Shown in pieces: positions 59,924-64,000 of a stretch of 64,000 nt of DNA. Source of the stretch: Oscillospiraceae bacterium (GTDB lineage: Bacteria; Bacillota; Clostridia; Oscillospirales; Acutalibacteraceae). The first letter of the stretch is position 1. Each line of letters opens with the position of its first letter. A model generated the notes under the pieces. The model did not search any database. It saw only the letters and a list, made by a program, of their open reading frames with translations, and was not told the origin of the DNA. Location of the stretch: assembly GCA_031271865.1 (NCBI GenBank), contig JAISUW010000066.1, forward strand, positions 1 to 64,000, given 5' to 3'. The position numbers and the translations under genes are program-made.

Positions 59924-60406
59924 TTAATAGTCTTCTAACGTTTGGCTTTCTCCATGCCGCCACCGCTGAAAGGCTTGCCAAAGCATATGGAGAATCGAAG
60001 GCTTTGCCTCTTCTTCGTCTTCTCCTTGCGCCGGCGCTGGCTCCTTACTTTTGGAAAACAGCTCGCGCAAGCCCATTATAATCAGCAAACCGGCGAAAAT
60101 CCGGCCGAGCCAGAGGGTGTTGATGCGTCCAGCAGCAAAGCACCCGAGCAATACCGATGGCAGCCCGCCCAGCACCAAAGGCAACACCATCTTCCAGTTG
60201 ACGAGTTTCTTAATAGAGTTGATAATCAGCGAGATTCCGGCGCAGGGCAGGAAGAACAGCAGGTTAATCCCTTGCGCCTCGGGTTGCGGGACAGAGAGTG
60301 CCAGTGTCAGATAGATAACAAGGATTCCGCCGCCGCCCATTCCCATAGCTCCCAATGCGCCGGCTCCCGCCGCAGCCAATAGACTGAGAATATAAGTCAA
60401 ATTCAT
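59924..60406 (-). CDS. TauE/SafE-family permease, half 2
   Basis: This 160-residue half-size permease has about four membrane helices. It contains the family's Gly-rich repeat (GAMGMGGGGILVIYLTLAL) and a second-domain GGLPSVLLGCFAAGRI segment, followed by an acidic cytoplasmic tail of ~45 residues. TauE/SafE proteins move sulfite, sulfonates or other small organic anions. Only half of the usual ~250-residue protein is here, and the other half is the gene 13 bp upstream. Confidence 0.83.
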   Translation of the reverse strand: MNLTYILSLLAAAGAGALGAMGMGGGGILVIYLTLALSVPQPEAQGINLLFFLPCAGISLIINSIKKLVNWKMVLPLVLGGLPSVLLGCFAAGRINTLWLGRIFAGLLIIMGLRELFSKSKEPAPAQGEDEEEAKPSILHMLWQAFQRWRHGESQTLEDY

Positions 60407-60419
60407 GCAAATCCGCCTT

Positions 60420-60785
60420 TCACCGCAGAAACATACGCACGCCTGCCCATATCATGAATACAGCGAAAACCTTTCGCAGCCACTTCTGCGGAATCTGAGA
60501 GAGAAGCAATGCGCCGCCAAGTGCCCCGACCGCACCGGGCAAGAGATACGGGGCGGCTTGTGCCAACTCAAATCTCCCGGAGAGCAAATACACAACCGTA
60601 CTCAGGATAGAGAGCGGAAAAATCACAGCCACGGCAGTTGCGTGGGCGTTCAGCTGCGGCAATCCGAGCTTCTTCAGCAGCGGAACAACGACCATGCCGC
60701 CTCCCGCTCCCAACAAACCGTTTATGAAACCGACGGCTGTACCACCCGCACCTTTTTTGAGTAGGTCTTTGGATTTATCTGTCAT
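60420..60785 (-). CDS. TauE/SafE-family permease, half 1
   Basis: This 121-residue protein has the N-terminal-type repeat GTAVGFINGLLGAGGGMVVVP, the NAHATAVAVIFPLSILSTVVY helix and the LLPGAVGALGGALLLSQIP segment. It is half-size and paired with the gene directly downstream, so a heterodimer is likely. AAAGGCGG follows the stop and serves the second gene. The ATG at 60785 is preferred to the one 27 bases upstream. The substrate is unknown. Confidence 0.83.
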   Translation of the reverse strand: MTDKSKDLLKKGAGGTAVGFINGLLGAGGGMVVVPLLKKLGLPQLNAHATAVAVIFPLSILSTVVYLLSGRFELAQAAPYLLPGAVGALGGALLLSQIPQKWLRKVFAVFMIWAGVRMFLR

Positions 60786-60929
60786 ACGCTTCACCTGCGG
60801 CTCTCTGTTCAAACATTCCGATTTTGAAAACCTTACGCATAGTATAACCTAAGACAAGTCGGCATATCTATGTCCGAGAGCAGATAGCAAAATAAGGCAG
60901 GGATGGCTCTGCATACCGGGAGTTATGGG

Positions 60930-61778
60930 ATGGTTATTAAAGTAGTCAGACTCGGAAAACGCATCCGGCCGCCGCGAATAAAAATCGTGAAGGCGGGCGG
61001 TGCACAAACGACAGCAAACCGGCAGATTACAAAATCTGCCTCCGTATTGCTGGGCGTGGCTTTGGTGATTCTTTCTTTTGTATTGGGGATGGATGTCATC
61101 CAAGACCGCGCCGACATTGCTGCCGTACAAGCGGCGGCGGTTGCCGGCAGTCCGCCGATTCTGCTGGATGCCGGTCATGGCGGGGAAGATGGAGGTACTG
61201 TCGCTGTGGACGGCACGGCGGAGAAAGGCATCAACCTTGCGATTGCCAAGAAGCTGGAAAACTACCTGCGCGCGTTTGGCTATCAAGTAACCATGACCCG
61301 CGAAAATGATACCGCGACCTACACGCCCGGCACGAAGACTTTGCGGGCAAAGAAAACCTCAGACCTGCACAATCGCATGGCGATGATGGATGCACTGGGT
61401 CCGAATGCCATCTTTGTGTCTATACACCAGAACCATTACCCTGCGGAGAGCTTGCACGGCTGCCAAGTATTCTATTCCCGGAATACGGAGAACTCCAAGA
61501 CACTCGCGCAACGGATACAGAACTCCGTTGTTTCGCAGATACAGCAAACCAACAAGCGCCTTGTAAAACCCGCCGGCACAGAGATATACCTTTTATATGA
61601 AGCAAAGATTCCCGCGGTAATGGTGGAATGCGGCTTTCTTTCCAATTGGGAGGAAACCGGTTTGCTGAAATCCGACGGTTACCAGAACCAAATCGCCTAC
61701 GCCATCGCGTGCGGCATACTGGATTATACCTCCGGAACAACGAAAGAACAGGCTCCTGTTCCGGCAGAATTGCCATAA
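60930..61778 (+). CDS. N-acetylmuramoyl-L-alanine amidase, CwlD-like (Amidase_3)
   Basis: This 282-residue zinc amidase has a basic N-terminus, one membrane or signal helix at ~38-57, and the Amidase_3 domain. Zinc and catalytic residues lie in ILLDAGHGGEDGGTV (His), KGINLAIAKKL (Glu region), AIFVSIHQNHYP (His) and VMVECGFLSNWEE (Glu). The size and anchor resemble CwlD, which makes muramic-delta-lactam in the spore cortex. GGGAG lies seven bases before the ATG at 60930, while the ATG at 60903 is an alternative giving nine more residues. Confidence 0.87.
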   Translation: MVIKVVRLGKRIRPPRIKIVKAGGAQTTANRQITKSASVLLGVALVILSFVLGMDVIQDRADIAAVQAAAVAGSPPILLDAGHGGEDGGTVAVDGTAEKGINLAIAKKLENYLRAFGYQVTMTRENDTATYTPGTKTLRAKKTSDLHNRMAMMDALGPNAIFVSIHQNHYPAESLHGCQVFYSRNTENSKTLAQRIQNSVVSQIQQTNKRLVKPAGTEIYLLYEAKIPAVMVECGFLSNWEETGLLKSDGYQNQIAYAIACGILDYTSGTTKEQAPVPAELP

Positions 61779-62016
61779 GGTTGCCGCCGGAATCTGCCGC
61801 AGGATGTTTTCTTCATCCGTTCGGCGTTTTTAGCCAAAGAATTTATTTGTACTTCTGCGGGAAATCAAAATAATTACATTTTGTAACTCATTCGCTTCAC
61901 TTGTCCGCCGAAATTTCTTTTGGCGGGCGTTTATTTTTATGGGTATTTTGCACAAATCCTGAAAGTTCGTTATGTCAAAGTTCTTCACACTTTTATGGCA
62001 CATCAAGAGCTATCAA

Positions 62017-62054
62017 TTTGTAACTATTTCGTCATTTTGTGAATTAGTTACAAA
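62017..62054. other. Inverted repeat TTTGTAACTA in the 61779-62224 spacer
   Basis: The arms TTTGTAACTA (62017-62026) and TAGTTACAAA (62045-62054) are 18 nt apart, and a third TTTGTAACT lies near 61880. They occur in an AT-rich gap that has no gene or terminator that I can support apart from the promoter at 62117. Confidence 0.4.
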
Positions 62055-62116
62055 ATTCGAATAAGCAAAATAACCAGTTTCTGGTAAATATATATAGATT
62101 TTTTTCTTCTACCCTC

Positions 62117-62145
62117 TTGATTATTTCCCGGAAAAGTGCTATAAT
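62117..62145 (+). promoter_or_regulatory. Promoter of the SH3 surface protein
   Basis: TTGATT (62117-62122), 17 bp and TATAAT (62140-62145) with an extended TGC lie 80 bp before the start. Confidence 0.78.
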
Positions 62146-62224
62146 TATCCGGCAAAAGTGAATCGACAATTTTTGTCACATTTCACCAATTTATGACAAG
62201 TTACGTCAGAAAAGGAGAGTGTTC

Positions 62225-63139
62225 ATGATGGTGCGTAGATCTGGAAGACAGGACGCACAAAAATGGAGGATGAGCAGCTTTTTCTCATCTAAACCGACGG
62301 TGGGCAGCATGGGAGCGCCCGAACCGCAGGAGGGCATCTGTGAGGTGCCTGCAGCAGGGGCGCAGACCCCCAATAAGGTGTGGAAGCGCTTGCTTGCAGT
62401 AGCTATGGTAGCTATTGCGGTACTGACCTTGGCAGCCACAGCGTCCAGTATCGGTGCCGGAGCGGCAACCGCAACAACGTATAAAGTCACGGCAACCAAC
62501 GGCACTGCCATCCGGCAGTCCGCCAATGCCCAGTCGAAACAACTCGGCGTATTTGCCTACGGCAGTGTGCTGGTCGTTACATCTATTCAGAATTTCGGCG
62601 GATACTCTTGGGGCTATGTGCAAAGCTACACCGCTTCCGCCGGCTCTTGGGGCTATATGAAAGAGAAAGGCTGGGTGGCGCTGAAGAACTGCGTCCCCTT
62701 TACCCCGCCGAAAACCACAGCCAAGACTACAACCACTACAAAGAAGACCACTGCAAAGCCGGCACCCACGACCACCAAGCCGGCAGCCACAACAACCAAA
62801 CCAAAAACGACGAATCCCAGCCCGCCGACCACCAAACCGCAGCCGACAACAACAAAACCCGTCTGCCGTGTAAACCTATCCGCCGACAAATTAAAAGCAA
62901 AGGCCGGCGAGCCGTTTAAAATTTATGCGACCACATCCCTTACGGTTACGAAAGTCGTCTTGGAGGTTCTTTATCCGAACGGTGCTACATACACCTATAC
63001 CCTGACTTCTTCCGACGGCGTAAAATGGTCGAAAACAGGTTTGACCCTACCCAAAGGCAACAATATCCGCATCTTAGCCAAGGCAACATCCTCCACCGTC
63101 TCTGCCCAATCCAATTGGGTGTACGTAACAGTAATCTAA
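62225..63139 (+). CDS. Surface protein with SH3b domain and Thr/Lys/Pro linker
   Basis: This 304-residue protein has a long basic cytoplasmic start (~1-52), one membrane or signal helix at ~55-80, and a bacterial SH3 domain (~85-155; KVTATNGTAIRQSANAQSK, WGYMKEKGWVALKNC). A linker of TTTKP-type repeats (~160-218) and a C-terminal Ig-like beta domain (~220-304) follow. SH3b domains usually bind peptidoglycan, so it may be a wall-bound scaffold. AAAAGGAG precedes tandem ATGs. It is monocistronic with its own promoter. Confidence 0.8.
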   Translation: MMVRRSGRQDAQKWRMSSFFSSKPTVGSMGAPEPQEGICEVPAAGAQTPNKVWKRLLAVAMVAIAVLTLAATASSIGAGAATATTYKVTATNGTAIRQSANAQSKQLGVFAYGSVLVVTSIQNFGGYSWGYVQSYTASAGSWGYMKEKGWVALKNCVPFTPPKTTAKTTTTTKKTTAKPAPTTTKPAATTTKPKTTNPSPPTTKPQPTTTKPVCRVNLSADKLKAKAGEPFKIYATTSLTVTKVVLEVLYPNGATYTYTLTSSDGVKWSKTGLTLPKGNNIRILAKATSSTVSAQSNWVYVTVI

Positions 63140-63218
63140 AGAGAGCTTTACAACTGAATACCTTTTGCGGCGGGGATTCCCTGCCGCTTTTGGTTTTCGG
63201 TAAAATTTCTAAAACCCC

Positions 63219-63247
63219 TTGCCTTTTCATAGATATTATTGTATAAT
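63219..63247 (+). promoter_or_regulatory. Promoter of the last gene
   Basis: TTGCCT (63219-63224), 17 bp and TATAAT (63242-63247) lie 83 bp before the start. Confidence 0.7.
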
Positions 63248-63330
63248 AGGCTTATGCACAAAGCTTATCGATTTTTGTCGAAAAGCAAAACCAGTCCGCT
63301 CTATGCGGCACACCGAAGGAGGCAACCCTT

Positions 63331-64000
63331 ATGCCTGACTATCGCGCCCTAACCGACATTCTGCGCAAACAAAAAGTGGAAATGACACAGAAAAAACTCA
63401 AAAAGTATACTCGCCCGGGCTTTTTCGATACCGATGACAAGGGCTGGGTCGTCCCGCCGGAGGGCTGGTCCTTTGATATGGAGTACGGGGCAGATCTCCC
63501 GCCTCTGCAAATCCCGGATGGCCTTGGCGGCTTCGTAAAAGGCTATGACGGCACCGAACGCCGCAGTCGCCACCCCAACGGGGTCTTCGGTCCCGTAGCG
63601 TGGGGGGAAAACTTCTACCGCTTCTTGGATGTGCATCCGCCGTACATAGATCCCTATTGCTCCCTCTCCGGTGCCTATATGGACAAATTGGAGTGGCATG
63701 GCTGGGGCGGCTGGCGGCCCGAACCGGAATTCAATCCCCCCGAACTGCAGCAGCTTCGCGAACTGCACCGGAAGTATGACCTCATCAGCGGTCTGGGCGG
63801 GAGTCACCACTTCCACCACGATGTAAAAAACATAGGCTTCGTGCTGGGCTTCGGCGGGATACTGGAAAAGATTCGTCATTACAAAGCGCAGTACAAAGAC
63901 GACACCGAAAAGTACGAGTTTCTCCTCGGCGAAGAGCTGACCCTTTTGGGCATCCAACAGTGGATTAAGCACAACGCAGAGGAAGCCGAACGCGTCGCAG
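63331..64000 (+). CDS. Glycyl-radical-enzyme/PFL-like protein, 5' part (truncated by window edge)
   Basis: The visible 223 residues begin MPDYRALTDILRKQKVEMTQ, with GAAGGAGG upstream. The N-terminal part is rich in Trp, Gly and His (WHGWGGWRPEPEF, GGSHHFHHD). The last part, YEFLLGEELTLLGIQQWIKH and the following Ala/Glu-rich helix, is like the helix after the N-terminal barrel of pyruvate formate-lyase-family enzymes. The glycyl-radical loop and catalytic Cys would lie beyond the edge. The family call is therefore tentative. Confidence 0.5.
   Translation, partial: MPDYRALTDILRKQKVEMTQKKLKKYTRPGFFDTDDKGWVVPPEGWSFDMEYGADLPPLQIPDGLGGFVKGYDGTERRSRHPNGVFGPVAWGENFYRFLDVHPPYIDPYCSLSGAYMDKLEWHGWGGWRPEPEFNPPELQQLRELHRKYDLISGLGGSHHFHHDVKNIGFVLGFGGILEKIRHYKAQYKDDTEKYEFLLGEELTLLGIQQWIKHNAEEAERVA

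Overview
The window looks like a chromosomal segment of a spore-forming, moderately GC-rich member of class Clostridia, most likely an Oscillospiraceae/Ruminococcaceae-type gut anaerobe. The evidence is the gene set: DnaD-domain replication protein, SpoIVFB-like S2P with an M23 partner, CwlD-type amidase, SpoVB/MurJ-type flippase, ECF vitamin transporters, single-chain PurL, TepA/ClpP-like protease, and Thr-rich surface proteins. Most sites read as sigma-A promoters with 17-bp spacing, and ribosome binding sites are strong (AAGGAG). No phage, insertion sequence, CRISPR array, rRNA or tRNA gene was seen.

Layout. 1-9.3 kb: tail of an unknown gene, purL with a PQ-loop protein and a patatin lipase, tepA-like protease, dnaD-like gene, a signal-peptidase-like protein lacking its catalytic base, and a vitamin B6 kinase/ECF S-component pair. 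9.4-20.6 kb: DUF3863-like and C39-like pair, lipoprotein, flippase, mazG, hup, folC, collagen-like M23 protein, GH5 glucanase and alpha/beta hydrolase separated by a pentamer microsatellite. 20.8-26.1 kb: MacB-type ABC exporter, SpoIVFA/SpoIVFB-like pair. 26.2-30.6 kb (minus): an ECF transporter operon whose ATPase-ATPase-S-component is a single polypeptide, with EcfT and a DUF4430 lipoprotein, behind a terminator-type riboswitch that I read as a divergent cobalamin switch. 30.6-38.4 kb: ATP-grasp protein, micropeptide, gyrB, an internally deleted Uma2 remnant, gyrA, and a methylglyoxal-synthase homologue that has lost catalytic residues. 38.4-50.4 kb: fucose isomerase, purD, two repeat-rich intergenic regions, an Old Yellow Enzyme, metG, ComEC-like hydrolase, thrS without a TGS domain, and a UlaG-like hydrolase. 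50.8-52.4 kb: a two-gene operon of an ERG2/sigma-1-receptor homologue and a CruF-like carotenoid-family membrane protein behind GTTCAC operator-like sites. 52.5-64 kb: VanZ/ruvX, SDR, mannoside transporter plus GH38 mannosidase, split TauE permease, cwlD-like amidase, SH3 surface protein, and the start of a glycyl-radical-enzyme-like gene.

The strongest candidate for something undescribed is the ERG2-like/CruF-like pair (50.7-52.4 kb): sterol- and carotenoid-type isoprenoid folds co-transcribed in an anaerobe under what looks like dedicated repressor control. The second is the riboswitch-controlled fused ECF transporter. The region also carries several families of structured intergenic repeats: triplets of covarying odd palindromes, a hexamer-repeat element in two copies, a 63/64-bp helically phased tandem repeat, a 60/81-bp repeat cluster downstream of a promoter, and pentamer microsatellites that also invade the gyrB and hydrolase coding sequences.
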